64,000 bases of DNA, taken from positions 154,266 through 218,265 of the forward strand of contig JBCBOR010000001.1 of NCBI GenBank assembly GCA_039821125.1, read 5' to 3'. The notes under the pieces are model-generated. The model saw nothing but the letters and a program-made list of their open reading frames with translations, was not told where the DNA came from and made no database searches. Position 1 is the first letter of the stretch, and the number at the start of each line of letters is the position of its first letter. This DNA is from Thermohalobaculum sp039821125. GTDB lineage: Bacteria > Pseudomonadota > Alphaproteobacteria > Rhodobacterales > Rhodobacteraceae. The position numbers and the translations under genes are program-made. Shown piece by piece: positions 51,543-61,396 of the stretch.

Positions 51543-53649
51543 TCAGCCTGCGCCCCGCATCTTGGACCTCTCGTCCGACATGTCCGCAGGGCAGATGCGT
51601 TCAATCACCTCAAGCAATGCCCCTTTGCGCACAGGCTTGGAGAGGTAATCGTCCATACCCCGAGCCAGACAGCGATCGCGGTCCTCGGTCAGCGCATTCG
51701 CTGTCAGCGCAACGATCGGCGTCCGGGAAAGCTGCTGCTGAAGCTCGAAGTCGCGGATCGCCTCCGTCGCCTCGAACCCGTCCATCTCCGGCATCGAGAT
51801 GTCCATGAACATCAGATCCGGTCGCAAGGTCTGGAAGGTGTCCACCGCGATGGCCCCATTGTCTGCGAAGGTCAGGGTCACCGGCTGTCCCTTGAGCATC
51901 TTCTTCATGACAAGCTGGTTCGTCCGATTGTCCTCGGCCACCAGAATGTTCAGCGGTTGGTCCCGCGCCAGGATCTCCGGGTCAGGCGGCGCATCCGTGG
52001 TTCCCTGATTGCCTTGCGTCCCCGCGTTGCCGGTCGCTTCTGTGCTGCCGATGATTTCCATGATCTGACGCACCAGCAGCGTGGGCCGCAGCGGTTTCAG
52101 GATCCGCCCGGCGACAGCGTCCTGAGGCAAGGTCACGGTTTCCGGCGGCTCGGTCGTTGCCAGAGCGATGATCGGCGCCCGCGGGGCAGCGGATGAAACC
52201 GCCGTCAGAACATGCCGCGACACCTCTGGTGGCAACTGCGCATCGATCAGCACGAGATCCGGAGGAGCCTCGGCAAGTTGGTCCGGCAGGCCCGACCCGC
52301 CATCGGATGCAATCACCGTCATTCCCGCACGGCCCAGCCATTGCGCCAACACCTCTCGGTTCGTCGCGCTGTCATCGACACAGAGCACCCGCGCCATGCC
52401 CGGTATGATCGCCATCTCGGACATCGCGTCCGTCTCGGCAACGGGCAAGGTCAGCGAGATCGTGAACACCGTCCCCTCCTCCAGCACCGAGGAGACATCG
52501 ATCTCGCCCGCCATCATGTCGACAAGGCGCTTCGTGATCGCAAGACCGAGGCCGGTTCCCTCGAATTTGCGGGCGCGGGTTTGGTCGACCTGGATGAACT
52601 CGCCGAAAATCCCATCAACCGCATCGTCCGGGATGCCGATGCCGGTATCCTCGATTGCGATCGAGAGGGTCGCGGCACCATCCGCAGCAGTTCCTGTCAC
52701 CCGGGCCCGGACTTCGCCCTCCAGCGTAAACTTGACCGCGTTGCCGATCAGGTTGATCAGCAGCTGGCGGATCCGGCTGGCATCCCCGTCCAGCATGACC
52801 GGCAAAGCCGGGTCATAAGTCAGGATCACCTCGACACCCTTGCCCATCGCCTTGGGCGAGACGAGCATCACGACGTCCTCGAGCACCTGGAGCAGGTTGA
52901 ACGGCGCGATGTCGAGGCTCATGTGCCCCGCTTCGATCTTCGAGAAATCGAGAATATCGTTGACGATTCCCGAGCAGCGCTTCGGCGGACTGGCTGATCG
53001 TCTCGGCATAAGAGCGCTGATCTTCGGTCAGCGTGGTCTCAAGCAGAAGATCGGACATGCCGATGATGCCGTTCATCGGGGTGCGGATTTCGTGGCTCAT
53101 CGATGCGAGGAAGGCCGACTTCGCCTCGTTTGCTTCCTCGGCTTTCTTGGCGTAGCGCATGGCGCGGCGCCGGCTGTCCGCGAGTTCCTGTTTGGCAATG
53201 AAAAGCTCACGCGACCGCTGTTTGACCTGCGTGATGTCGAAATAGGTCAAAACCCAACCGCCGCCGGGGCGGGCCGCCACATCGGTGCTGAGCATCCGTC
53301 CGAGCGGCGTCTCGAGGTAAATCTCGCCAAACCCGGGCTCGGTGAACATCATAGGGTCCACCGGCATGGTCGGTGGGATCCGGGGCCCGAAATCGCCGCG
53401 ATTGACCAGTTCACTCAGAATATCATGCATCGCTCTGCCGATGACATCGAACTCGGTGTCAAGCTCGAGCAGTTCGAACAGCTTCTGGTTGCGGAAAACG
53501 CAGCGCGCCTCGGCATCGAGCACGACGACCCCGGCCCCCGTGACCGAGAGCACATCATCAAATCCCCCGACAGCGGGCGCTGCACCCTCCGCGTCAGCGG
53601 CAGATGCGGGCCGAGCCGTACCGGTCGGCTGGTCCTCAGCTCGCTCCAT
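51543..53649 (-). pseudogene. Hybrid sensor histidine kinase (PAS-HisKA-HATPase-REC-REC) with an apparent +1 frameshift
   Basis: Two overlapping frames together make one kinase of about 700 residues. From 53649: a PAS domain (VLSVTGAGVVVLDAEARCVFRNQKLFELLELD), a coiled coil, and HisKA (LASMSHEIRTPMNGIIGMSD) to SQSAEALLG. The second frame continues GIVNDILDFSKIEAGHM, then HATPase_c, a REC with DDS and LIDAQLP, and a second REC with canonical AEDN, FMDISMPEMDG and SKPV. The join needs removal of one base in the GGG (minus) run at 52969-52971. Without correction the kinase has no ATPase. It may be a real inactivation, a sequencing error or strain variation. Confidence 0.85.
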
Positions 53650-53761
53650 GCCCCGTTCCGATCAACCTCGATCGCGTGCATCCTTGCACCAAGCCCTTAA
53701 AGAAAGACTTGTCGGGCGGGACCAGGCATCGACGGCGTATGCTGACCTGTGAGCGGGGTTC

Positions 53762-56185
53762 CTACGAGGCACGGACCCGGGCGTTCTCCGGATCGTAGAG
53801 GCATCTTTCGGCCCGGTGCGCAGAGCTTTCCTCCCCAAGAACCAGAACGGACAGGGGTGCGTCCGGGACCAAACCGGCTTCGATGAAAGCGAAAGCGATG
53901 TTCAGGCCCGTGCGGTGGCCCCACCCCGCCGACGTGACCGAGCCAACAACCCGTCCGGCAGACAGGACGGCATCTCCAGGATGCGCAGGCGCATCCGTAC
54001 GATCCAGCGTTAGGGTCACGGACTGAACCTTCCTGCCCTCCGTCTCCCGTGCGATCAAGCCCGCCTTGCCGTGGAAGTCCTTGTCCATCTTCACGAACCG
54101 ATCGAGACCCGCCTCATAAGGCGTCACCTCGTCGATGAAGTCGGCCTTCCAGTGACCGTAGCCTTTCTCCAGCCGCATCGACTCGACCGCATAGAGACCA
54201 AATCTCTGCGCGCTCCCACCACGCGCGGCGACCAATTGGCGCCAGGCTGAAAGGAGCCCCCAGTTCGGGATGTGCAACTCCCACGCCAACTCGCCCGAAA
54301 AGCTCACGGACATGGCAACGGCCGGGATTGCTCCGATGTGGATCTCCCGCGCCGAGAGCCATGGGAAAGCCGCCGCAGACCAGTCTGTTCGGGGACATGC
54401 CTCGGCCAGGAGATCGCGCGATTGCGGTCCCGCAACCACCAGGATCGTGTGATCATTGGTCAGGCTCGTCAGGGTCACACCGGGGGGCGGCGCCATCGCG
54501 CACAGCCAGTCCATGTCATGAAACTCGGCAGCAGCGGCCGATCCCCACCAGACGCGATCCGCGTCGTCATGGGACGGCAGCACTGCCAGCGTCGCCTCGG
54601 AGAGCAGATGTCCCTGCGTGGTCAGTGTATACCCCAGACCAACTTTGCCGGCCCGGCGTGGCACGCGGCCGCAGATCAAGCCATCGAGCCAATCCAGCGC
54701 CCCCGGACCTGCGATCTCGATACGGTTGAAACCGTTGACCTCGGTGATCGCGACACCGGTGCGCACCGCATCAACCTCGGCCGCAACCACATCGACCGTG
54801 TTGTTGAACCGGAAGCTGTGCACCTCGGCGAAGTCGGCTGCCGGCTTCCAGAAGGCGGCACGCTCCCACCCGTTGACAACGGCGAACACGGCGTCTTCGG
54901 CCTCCAACACCGGCGTCAGCGGTGTCGTGCGCGCGGGGCGCCCAGCAGGGCGATGCTCATGCGGCAGGTGGAAACGAAACTCGTTCTGATAGTCCTCGAT
55001 CGCCTTCAACGCGGTGAACTCGACCGTTGCATGCGGGCCGAAGCGCCGTGGATCCAGGCACCAGGTGTCGTACTCCGCTTCGCCATGGACCATCTGTTGC
55101 GCAAGGAGCCAGCCATGGCCGCCGCCCTCGCCGAGCCCTGCCCGCAGCCCCGTGATACACCACGCGTTGCGCCGCCCGGGCACACGCCCGACCAGAGGCA
55201 ACCCATCCGGCGTGTAGGTGATCGGTCCGTTGACGATCGTGTGGATCCCGCTCTCGGCAAGACAGGGCAGGCGATGCATCGCAGCCTCGAATACATCCGC
55301 AACCCGGTCCAGATCGTTGGGGCAAAGATCCATCGTGAAGTTCGGGTCGATCCCGTCCAGACCCCAGGTCTTGCACTCGTGTTCATAAAAACCGATGAGG
55401 AGGCCGTTCTTTTCCTGCCGTTGATAGAAATCCCCGGTCGGGCAGCGGATCAGCGGGACCCGGTGACCCAGCGTAGCGAGCTCCGGGATCTCCTCCGTCA
55501 CGAAGTATTGATGCTCCATTGAGGCGACAGGGTGCTGCACCCCCATCATCGCACCGATCTCGTTGCAGCGGTATCCCCCCGCATTGACCACATGTTCGCA
55601 GCGGATGTCCCCGTCGGGCGTATGAACGAGCCAGCCATCCGTGGTCTGCGTGAGGCCAGTGACCGGCGTCTTGCGCCGGACCTCGGCCCCCGCCGCCCGC
55701 GCACGCCGGGCCAATGCCTGGCAGAGCTGGGCGGGGTCGATATCGCCATCCTCCGGATCCCATAACGCACCGACCAGCCCGTCGGTCGAGATCATCGGGT
55801 GTCGCCGCGCGCATTCCTCCGGCGGGAGAAGCTCGAACTCGACCCCCATGGATTTCGCCATGGATTGAAAGTGCCGGTATCCGTCGAGATGCCAGTCGGC
55901 GGAGGCCAGGCGCAGACCGCCGTCGCCGTTGTGGTAGCCGACAGGGTACTCCAGATCGGCGGCCAAGTCCTTGTAGAGCCGGATTGAATGGGTCTTGAGC
56001 CCAATCATGCACTGGTTCGGACCAAAATTCGTGACCTGCGCCGCCGAGTGCCACGTTGTGCCAGAGGTCAGTTCATCCCGTTCGAGCAGGATGACATCCG
56101 TCCACCCTTCGACAGTCAGATGATAGAGCGCCGAGCACCCCGCAATCCCGCCCCCAATGACCACTGCCCGTGCCTGAGTCTGCAT
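53762..56185 (-). CDS. FAD-dependent dimethylglycine/sarcosine dehydrogenase-family protein with glycine-cleavage T domains
   Basis: 807 residues from the ATG at 56185 (a GTG lies one codon earlier). FAD Rossmann motif VVIGGGIAGCSALYHL, and the covalent-FAD histidine in TSGTTWHSAAQVTNFGPNQ. The FAD domain runs to about 425. Glycine-cleavage T-type folate domains follow (KVGLGYTLTTQGHLLSEATLAVLP, GYGHWKADFIDEVTPYEAGLDRFVKMDKDF). It demethylates a methylated amine and passes the methyl group to tetrahydrofolate. Next to an MttB-like methyltransferase this suggests betaine or another quaternary amine as the source. Substrate inferred. Confidence 0.88.
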   Translation of the reverse strand: MQTQARAVVIGGGIAGCSALYHLTVEGWTDVILLERDELTSGTTWHSAAQVTNFGPNQCMIGLKTHSIRLYKDLAADLEYPVGYHNGDGGLRLASADWHLDGYRHFQSMAKSMGVEFELLPPEECARRHPMISTDGLVGALWDPEDGDIDPAQLCQALARRARAAGAEVRRKTPVTGLTQTTDGWLVHTPDGDIRCEHVVNAGGYRCNEIGAMMGVQHPVASMEHQYFVTEEIPELATLGHRVPLIRCPTGDFYQRQEKNGLLIGFYEHECKTWGLDGIDPNFTMDLCPNDLDRVADVFEAAMHRLPCLAESGIHTIVNGPITYTPDGLPLVGRVPGRRNAWCITGLRAGLGEGGGHGWLLAQQMVHGEAEYDTWCLDPRRFGPHATVEFTALKAIEDYQNEFRFHLPHEHRPAGRPARTTPLTPVLEAEDAVFAVVNGWERAAFWKPAADFAEVHSFRFNNTVDVVAAEVDAVRTGVAITEVNGFNRIEIAGPGALDWLDGLICGRVPRRAGKVGLGYTLTTQGHLLSEATLAVLPSHDDADRVWWGSAAAAEFHDMDWLCAMAPPPGVTLTSLTNDHTILVVAGPQSRDLLAEACPRTDWSAAAFPWLSAREIHIGAIPAVAMSVSFSGELAWELHIPNWGLLSAWRQLVAARGGSAQRFGLYAVESMRLEKGYGHWKADFIDEVTPYEAGLDRFVKMDKDFHGKAGLIARETEGRKVQSVTLTLDRTDAPAHPGDAVLSAGRVVGSVTSAGWGHRTGLNIAFAFIEAGLVPDAPLSVLVLGEESSAHRAERCLYDPENARVRAS

Positions 56186-56280
56186 CACGGTCTCTCGCTC
56201 TTTCCTGATACTGCAGGGCCAGTGTTGCCGCTGTGCCCTCAGTCAGCAACGGCATGCCTTGTCTTTCGAATTATCCAAAA

Positions 56281-57276
56281 CTACGTTTCGACTTTTTCGC
56301 CATCCAGAACGCGGAACGTATCGCCCAGCCACGGCATCAAGTCACGACCGCGCCGGACCGAGCCATCTGCCAGGATCTGGCGTAACACGGTGCTGACCGC
56401 TGCGGGCAAAGTTCCAAGAACGCAGCGCCGTGTACATACGTAAAGGGTCCGGGCCTGCGCCTGAAACGGCAACGGACGCGCCTCGACCCGGCCTGCCCAT
56501 TCCGCGCTGAGAAGGCCAAGGGGCGTGGTGATGGCCCATCCACCGGTCCGCTCAACCATCGCAGTCATGGCGTGATTGGTTTCAACCTCGAACCGGCCCG
56601 GGGCCGCGAATCTGTGGCGTCGCAGATGAGCCTCGATCATCCTGGCAATCGGTTGAGCGCGGTTGAAGCGGATCATCTCGGTGTTTGCCAGCCTTGCCAG
56701 AATGTCGTCGCCGTCGATCACCCCTTCTGCAGCGATCAGGATGAGCGGATCACGGAGGATCCTGTGTCGCTCGATCCCGTCTGGCAGGTCCGAGACATCC
56801 GACGCGACTACAAGATCGGCCTGACGTCGCTCGAGCGCCTCGATGTTTCGATGGCTGTAGCCTGTCTCGACGGTAAAGGCACAGCGCGGGAAGGTTCGCG
56901 ACAAACGCACCAGCAGTTCGGGCAGCACGTCTCCCTCGAGATCCTCGAGCAGACCGAGCGTCAACGACCGGACGGCTGCGAGGTCAAGCGCCGCCAACGC
57001 GGCACGGGTTTTCGCGATATCGTCAAGGATCTGAGCGCTGCGTGTCTGAAACAGGCGCCCCGCCGGTGTAAGGGCAAACGGGCGCGCCGCCCGGTCAATC
57101 AGTTCGACACCAAGCGCATGCTCCAGGCCTGAGAGTTGCTGACTGACGGTGGAAACCGCCGCACCGAGACGCCGGGCGCCTGCGCTGAGCGAGCCTGCAT
57201 CGGCGACCGCCGCGAAGACCTCCATTGCACGCAGGGTCAGCCGCCCTTCCATCGTGTCGTCTCTCGAAGGCGCCAT
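56281..57276 (-). CDS. LysR family transcriptional regulator
   Basis: 331 residues. An N-terminal winged helix-turn-helix (MEVFAAVADAGSLSAGARRLGAAVSTVSQQLSGLEHALGVELIDR) is followed by the LysR substrate domain (about 95-300). ATG at 57276 is used; an in-frame ATG at 57252 is an alternative. It is divergent from the MttB-like gene and 92 bases downstream of the DMGDH-like gene, so it probably responds to the amine substrate of the cluster. The inducer is unknown. Confidence 0.92.
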   Translation of the reverse strand: MAPSRDDTMEGRLTLRAMEVFAAVADAGSLSAGARRLGAAVSTVSQQLSGLEHALGVELIDRAARPFALTPAGRLFQTRSAQILDDIAKTRAALAALDLAAVRSLTLGLLEDLEGDVLPELLVRLSRTFPRCAFTVETGYSHRNIEALERRQADLVVASDVSDLPDGIERHRILRDPLILIAAEGVIDGDDILARLANTEMIRFNRAQPIARMIEAHLRRHRFAAPGRFEVETNHAMTAMVERTGGWAITTPLGLLSAEWAGRVEARPLPFQAQARTLYVCTRRCVLGTLPAAVSTVLRQILADGSVRRGRDLMPWLGDTFRVLDGEKVET

Positions 57277-57329
57277 GGCGCATCCCTACGATTCAGCCTA
57301 ATCAGCGTTTCAATATCTCCGAAATGCCC

Positions 57330-57368
57330 CTGCGCAGCTTGCGCAGTCAGCCTGTCAACGCAAGGCTG
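57330..57368. promoter_or_regulatory. Candidate LysR operator in the mttB-like/lysR intergenic region
   Basis: CTGCGCA (57330-57336) and TGCGCAG (57340-57346) form a perfect 17-base dyad. A second dyad, CAGCCT (57348-57353) and AGGCTG (57363-57368), lies alongside. Both are in the 110-base divergent gap, just upstream of the AGGGAGG ribosome site of the methyltransferase gene. LysR-type sites are such imperfect dyads. Confidence 0.45.
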
Positions 57369-57386
57369 ATCAGGGAGGTTCAACGT

Positions 57387-58913
57387 ATGACAGTGACACA
57401 GCGCGCCCGGCGCGATGGACGCAAGGCCCGGATCGGGCGGCGGCAGGCGGCCGAACCAGAGGTCAATCCCTGCCCGCCAGGACAGATTGGTGGCCAGTAC
57501 CGACCGCTTTCAGATGCTGATCTCTCGTCGATCTACGACACCGCACTGCGCTTGCTGTCGGATCTTGGGATGGGCGAGGTGCCTGACGTGCTGCGTGAGG
57601 CGGCGGTTGCCCGCGGTGCCGCGTGGCGTAACGGGCGCCTGTTCTACCCTCGGGCCCTTGTCGAGGACACGATCGCCGCTGCGCCAAAGACCTTCGTGTT
57701 CCACGGGCGCGACCCGAACCGGTCCTTCGAAATTGGCGGCGACCGCGTGCATTTTGGAACGGGCGGAGCGGCTGTGCAAACGCTCGATCTCGATACCGGG
57801 CTCTACCGGCCTTCGACCTTGCGCGATCTCTATGACTTCACACGGCTCCAGGACCGTCTGACCAACATTTCCTGGTTCACCCGCTGTTGCGTTGCGACGG
57901 ATGTGCCCAACAATCGCGACCTCGACATCAACACCGCCTACGCGCTCGCGCGCGGCACAACAAAACCGGTCGGCACATCCTTCTTCGTCGGCGAATACGT
58001 CAAGCCCTGCGTCGAGATCTTCGACATGGTGCTCGGCGGCGAAGGCCGGTTCCGCAAGCAGCCCTTTTGCAAGGCACACATCTCACCGATCATCTCGCCC
58101 ATGCGATACGGCGAGGACGCGATCGATGTAACGCTGGCTGCGGTCGCCGAGGGGATGCCCCTGAACTGCATTACAGGGGCTCAATCGGGGGCGACCGCAC
58201 CCGCCGCGCCCGCCGGGTTCCTGGCACAAACCCTGGCAGAGACGCTCGCAAGCCTGATGATGGTGCATGCGTTTGCGCCCGGCTATCCGATGATCTTCGG
58301 TAACTGGCCCTTCGTGGTCGACCTGCGCACCGGGTCTTTCGTCGGCTCAGGCGGGGAGGTTGCGGTGATGAACGCGGCCTCGGCCCAGATCGCAAACTGG
58401 CTGGGCCTACCCTCTGGCGTTGCATCATCCATGGCGGATGCCAAGGCGGTGGATGCACAGATGGGTGTCGAGAAAGGGATGACCGCGCTGGCGACCGGGC
58501 TGGCCGGGGGCAACATGATCTACGAAAGCGCAGGCATGATGGCCTCGCTTCTTGGTGTTTCGTTCGAGGCGTTCGTGCTGGACGACGAGATGCTCAGCCA
58601 TGTCTATCGGGCGATCCGAGGGATCGAAGTGAACGAGGAGACGCTCGGGTTCGATGCAATCTGCGAGGCTGTGCATGGAGAGGGGCACTTTCTGGGCGGC
58701 GCGCACACGATGGCGGCGATGCAGCGGGACTACTTCTATCCGCGCCTCGCCAACCGCGACGCGCCGCCGGTGTGGGAGGAACAGGGCGCGCCCGACATCT
58801 GGCAGGTCGCACGTGCCAAGGCACGCGAAATCCTCGCAGAGCATCACCCGGAGTACATCGACTCCGCGACGGATCGCGCGATCCGGGACAGGTTCAATAT
58901 CCTGCTGGCGTGA
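57387..58913 (+). CDS. Trimethylamine methyltransferase (MttB) family protein, non-pyrrolysine type
   Basis: 508 residues from the ATG at 57387, with a perfect AGGGAGG site 8 bases upstream. The TIM-barrel family segments are clear: SSIYDTALRLLSDLGMGEVPDVLREAA, DLYDFTRLQDRLTNISWF, FGNWPFVVDLRTGSFVGSGGEVAVMNAA and TMAAMQRDYFYPRLANRDAPPVWEEQGAPD. There is no internal UAG, so this is a superfamily member without pyrrolysine, such as the glycine betaine methyltransferases. It would transfer a methyl group from a quaternary amine to a corrinoid protein, but no corrinoid-protein gene is seen, so a different use is possible. Confidence 0.85.
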   Translation: MTVTQRARRDGRKARIGRRQAAEPEVNPCPPGQIGGQYRPLSDADLSSIYDTALRLLSDLGMGEVPDVLREAAVARGAAWRNGRLFYPRALVEDTIAAAPKTFVFHGRDPNRSFEIGGDRVHFGTGGAAVQTLDLDTGLYRPSTLRDLYDFTRLQDRLTNISWFTRCCVATDVPNNRDLDINTAYALARGTTKPVGTSFFVGEYVKPCVEIFDMVLGGEGRFRKQPFCKAHISPIISPMRYGEDAIDVTLAAVAEGMPLNCITGAQSGATAPAAPAGFLAQTLAETLASLMMVHAFAPGYPMIFGNWPFVVDLRTGSFVGSGGEVAVMNAASAQIANWLGLPSGVASSMADAKAVDAQMGVEKGMTALATGLAGGNMIYESAGMMASLLGVSFEAFVLDDEMLSHVYRAIRGIEVNEETLGFDAICEAVHGEGHFLGGAHTMAAMQRDYFYPRLANRDAPPVWEEQGAPDIWQVARAKAREILAEHHPEYIDSATDRAIRDRFNILLA

Positions 58914-58947
58914 GCGTGCCGGGGACGGAACCCAAGCCGGCGCGGGA

Positions 58948-59520
58948 TCAGTCGTTGTCGACCAGACCAGCGCCTGCACCGCGCTGGCGTGACATCTCGG
59001 ACGCAGGCGCATAGGTCCGCGCAGCCATCTCATTCAATATCTCGTAGGCTTCCGGCGTGATCTGCTCGACCCGCGTATGCGGTGGGCGTGTGGGCGGCAT
59101 GGCCGCATCGCCCGTCACGCGGACTGCACCCGAGATCGGGATCGGCATACCGACATCCGTGCCGAACGCGGTGACCCGAAACGGACGCTCTTCGATTGAA
59201 ACCCGCAAGGCCCGGCCCTTAGGCGCAAGGCGCGACAGAAACGGCAGCAGCAGCAGCGGTTCTGCCACGGACCCTGCGGTGTCCAGCAGGGTGACCTGTC
59301 CCGAATCCGCGACAGCGACACCGAGCGTTACCGGACAGACACCATCTTTGCCGCTGAGGATCAAAGCCAGCCTGTCCGGCCCCGGCCAGCCTGCGCGGAC
59401 AAGCCAGCGTATCGCCCAGCCGACTTCCTCGGCGAGACCCCAAGGTTTGCCGCAGCCACGCGCAGCCTTGATACAGAGATCGGAGATCTCTCCAATCGAA
59501 TAGCTCACGCCAGCATCCAT
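58948..59520 (-). CDS. DUF3726 family protein
   Basis: 190 residues, start ATG at 59520 inside the last 16 bases of the preceding gene. Begins SYSIGEISDLCIKAARGCGKPWGLAEEVGWAIRWLVRAG, as in DUF3726 proteins of Rhodobacterales; a C-terminal Ala/Met/Arg-rich tail follows. No signal peptide or membrane segment, so cytosolic. It is coupled to the 561-residue unknown protein by overlap, so they act together. Role unknown; the amine-catabolic neighbours are the only clue. Confidence 0.75.
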   Translation of the reverse strand: MDAGVSYSIGEISDLCIKAARGCGKPWGLAEEVGWAIRWLVRAGWPGPDRLALILSGKDGVCPVTLGVAVADSGQVTLLDTAGSVAEPLLLLPFLSRLAPKGRALRVSIEERPFRVTAFGTDVGMPIPISGAVRVTGDAAMPPTRPPHTRVEQITPEAYEILNEMAARTYAPASEMSRQRGAGAGLVDND

Positions 59521-61190
59521 CCGTCAAAGCCGCGATGGTCCAAATCCTCAGGCCCGGGCGCGCCCAGATACATCGCGATCCGGACCCAGCGATCGGACCG
59601 TGGATCAAACCGGGTCGCCCCAAAGAAACTGAGTTTCGCACGCAAGAGGTCTATGGGCATCATGTCGGCACAGATCGTGTTGTCCCACACCTCGGCATAA
59701 GGGTAGCGCGCGCAAAGTTGCACGCGCCGGACCGAGTGCCGGTGTTCAGGATGCGCAGCGAGAAACCCGGCGATCGGATCAGCGTCAGGCCAATCATCAA
59801 GCGTGCGCGCCATCGCGGCAATGTCCCGGCCAGGCGCAAGCGCCTGCTCGAAAGCCTCAAGTGGTTCCTCCGCTCGGTCGGCCAGCCGCGGCTCGAGTTT
59901 CTCCTCGGAGACGTACCAGAGGCGTGCATTGGCTGCAGGTTTGTTCCAATCGATCGCAAGCGCCCAGTCGTAGCGGGTCTCGACGAACGCCTTCAGAGCG
60001 CCGATTGTCTGCTGTGCATCTATGGTGAACTCGGCTTCTTCATCGCAGGACATCTGGTCTGCCAGATCATCCACCAGCGCGCCATAGGGCTCGATCATCA
60101 AACTGACGAGTTGCTCCTGCGCTTCGATCCCGAGGTGACGCTCGGCCCAGAGCCAAAGCCGGTGCCATGGGTACGCGCCGTCATATTTTGCGGATCGCAG
60201 GTGCTCGGACAGGGTCTCGAGATCATGGCGAAGACCGAGCAGTTTCTCGAGCTGCAAAGGGTGGTCCGTGCGCCACAAGCCAGCATTCGCGCGGGCCTTT
60301 TCGACAAGCCCTGCCAGCCGCATCAAATCCGACGCAGTGACACGCGGGATCCTGCGCACGCGAGCGAACGCCTCCTCCCTCGCGGAGACCCAAGCGTGGA
60401 TCAGGGCGGGGTGGCGCAACAAGAAGGGCGCCATCCCAAGCCCGGTCGAGTTGCCAACGCCCAGCGACCGGCGCAGTTCAGGCGACAATACGGTCGCCGA
60501 GGCCCCACCGCGCGCAGCAGCGAGATGGTCGGCGATGTCGATCGTGAACGCGCGGATCAGCCAGACCGTCAGCATCTCTGCCTGGAATGGCGCTGCAAGC
60601 TCGCGCCGCCCTGCGATCACGTCGCGGTCGGCCAGGCCAAACTTGCCGGAGCCATAGACCGCCGTCGTCCTCATCAGGTAGCCGACCGCATCCAGATCCT
60701 CTCGTTTTGGCTGGCGCCCGTTGGCGAGGCATGTGACGACAGTGTCGAACAGCCGCACCGACCGGTTTGCGCGGCTCAGCGTCAGCTCGCGCTGTGTCAG
60801 ACGGCCAGCCTCCTGCTTTGGAACGTTTTTTGACAGGCGGGTGATGTCTGCTTTCGTCGGCTCGCCATCGAATAGAGCAAAGGTGGCATCCCAGGCCTCG
60901 GCGATTACCCGATCCGAGCGTTGATCGGCCGGCAGGTCGTGGGCGAAGACCACCAAAGAGTAGATCCGATCCGGTGCGATAGCCCGATAAACCGCATGGC
61001 CAACGCCTTTGTCGTCAAACTTCCAGACGGGTCGGTCGAACTGCCACCGCTCGTCAGCGATTCGGCGCAGCAAGATTCGCATGAAGCTGAGTCGCGAGGG
61101 ATGAAAGGCGCCCATGCGCGACAGGCGCATCACGTGCTTGGGATCTCGCGGAGCAATCCTTGCGCCGACCTGCAGAGAACTTACCATCAA
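59505..61190 (-). CDS. Conserved protein of unknown function (561 residues)
   Basis: AAGGA lies 8 bases before the ATG. The protein is soluble by eye, rich in Arg, Asp and Trp, with no signal or membrane helix. Segments that stand out are HAVYRAIAPDRIYSLVVFAHDLP, MRTTAVYGSGKFGLADRDVIAG, LFDTVVTCLANGRQPKREDLD, DYWALAIDWNKPAANARLWYVSEEK-like patterning, and FFGATRFDPRSDRWVRIAMYLG. I do not recognise a fold or active site. Its stop overlaps the DUF3726 start by 16 bases. Conserved arginines and tyrosines hint at an acid-binding enzyme, but that is a guess. Confidence 0.7.
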   Translation of the reverse strand: MMVSSLQVGARIAPRDPKHVMRLSRMGAFHPSRLSFMRILLRRIADERWQFDRPVWKFDDKGVGHAVYRAIAPDRIYSLVVFAHDLPADQRSDRVIAEAWDATFALFDGEPTKADITRLSKNVPKQEAGRLTQRELTLSRANRSVRLFDTVVTCLANGRQPKREDLDAVGYLMRTTAVYGSGKFGLADRDVIAGRRELAAPFQAEMLTVWLIRAFTIDIADHLAAARGGASATVLSPELRRSLGVGNSTGLGMAPFLLRHPALIHAWVSAREEAFARVRRIPRVTASDLMRLAGLVEKARANAGLWRTDHPLQLEKLLGLRHDLETLSEHLRSAKYDGAYPWHRLWLWAERHLGIEAQEQLVSLMIEPYGALVDDLADQMSCDEEAEFTIDAQQTIGALKAFVETRYDWALAIDWNKPAANARLWYVSEEKLEPRLADRAEEPLEAFEQALAPGRDIAAMARTLDDWPDADPIAGFLAAHPEHRHSVRRVQLCARYPYAEVWDNTICADMMPIDLLRAKLSFFGATRFDPRSDRWVRIAMYLGAPGPEDLDHRGFDGWMLA

Positions 61191-61396
61191 AAACGCATCC
61201 TTAAACGCTTATCCTCACCCTGATCTCCAACGTAAGGTTGCTATAGTCGTAATTCACAACCAGTCGAGGATGGTTGTCGATCCCGTCGAGAACGTCCAGC
61301 CCAGACTATTCAGTCAGATATATCTTACCACAGCTCAGTTTTTGCTCTGATTCTTATGCGGAGTTCGGCGCGACACGGGGCATGAGACAGTTGAGC

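Noticed and set aside
52168..52997. Plus-strand open frames opposite the histidine kinase
   Set aside because: Antisense to HATPase and REC domains; the frameshift analysis explains the minus strand.
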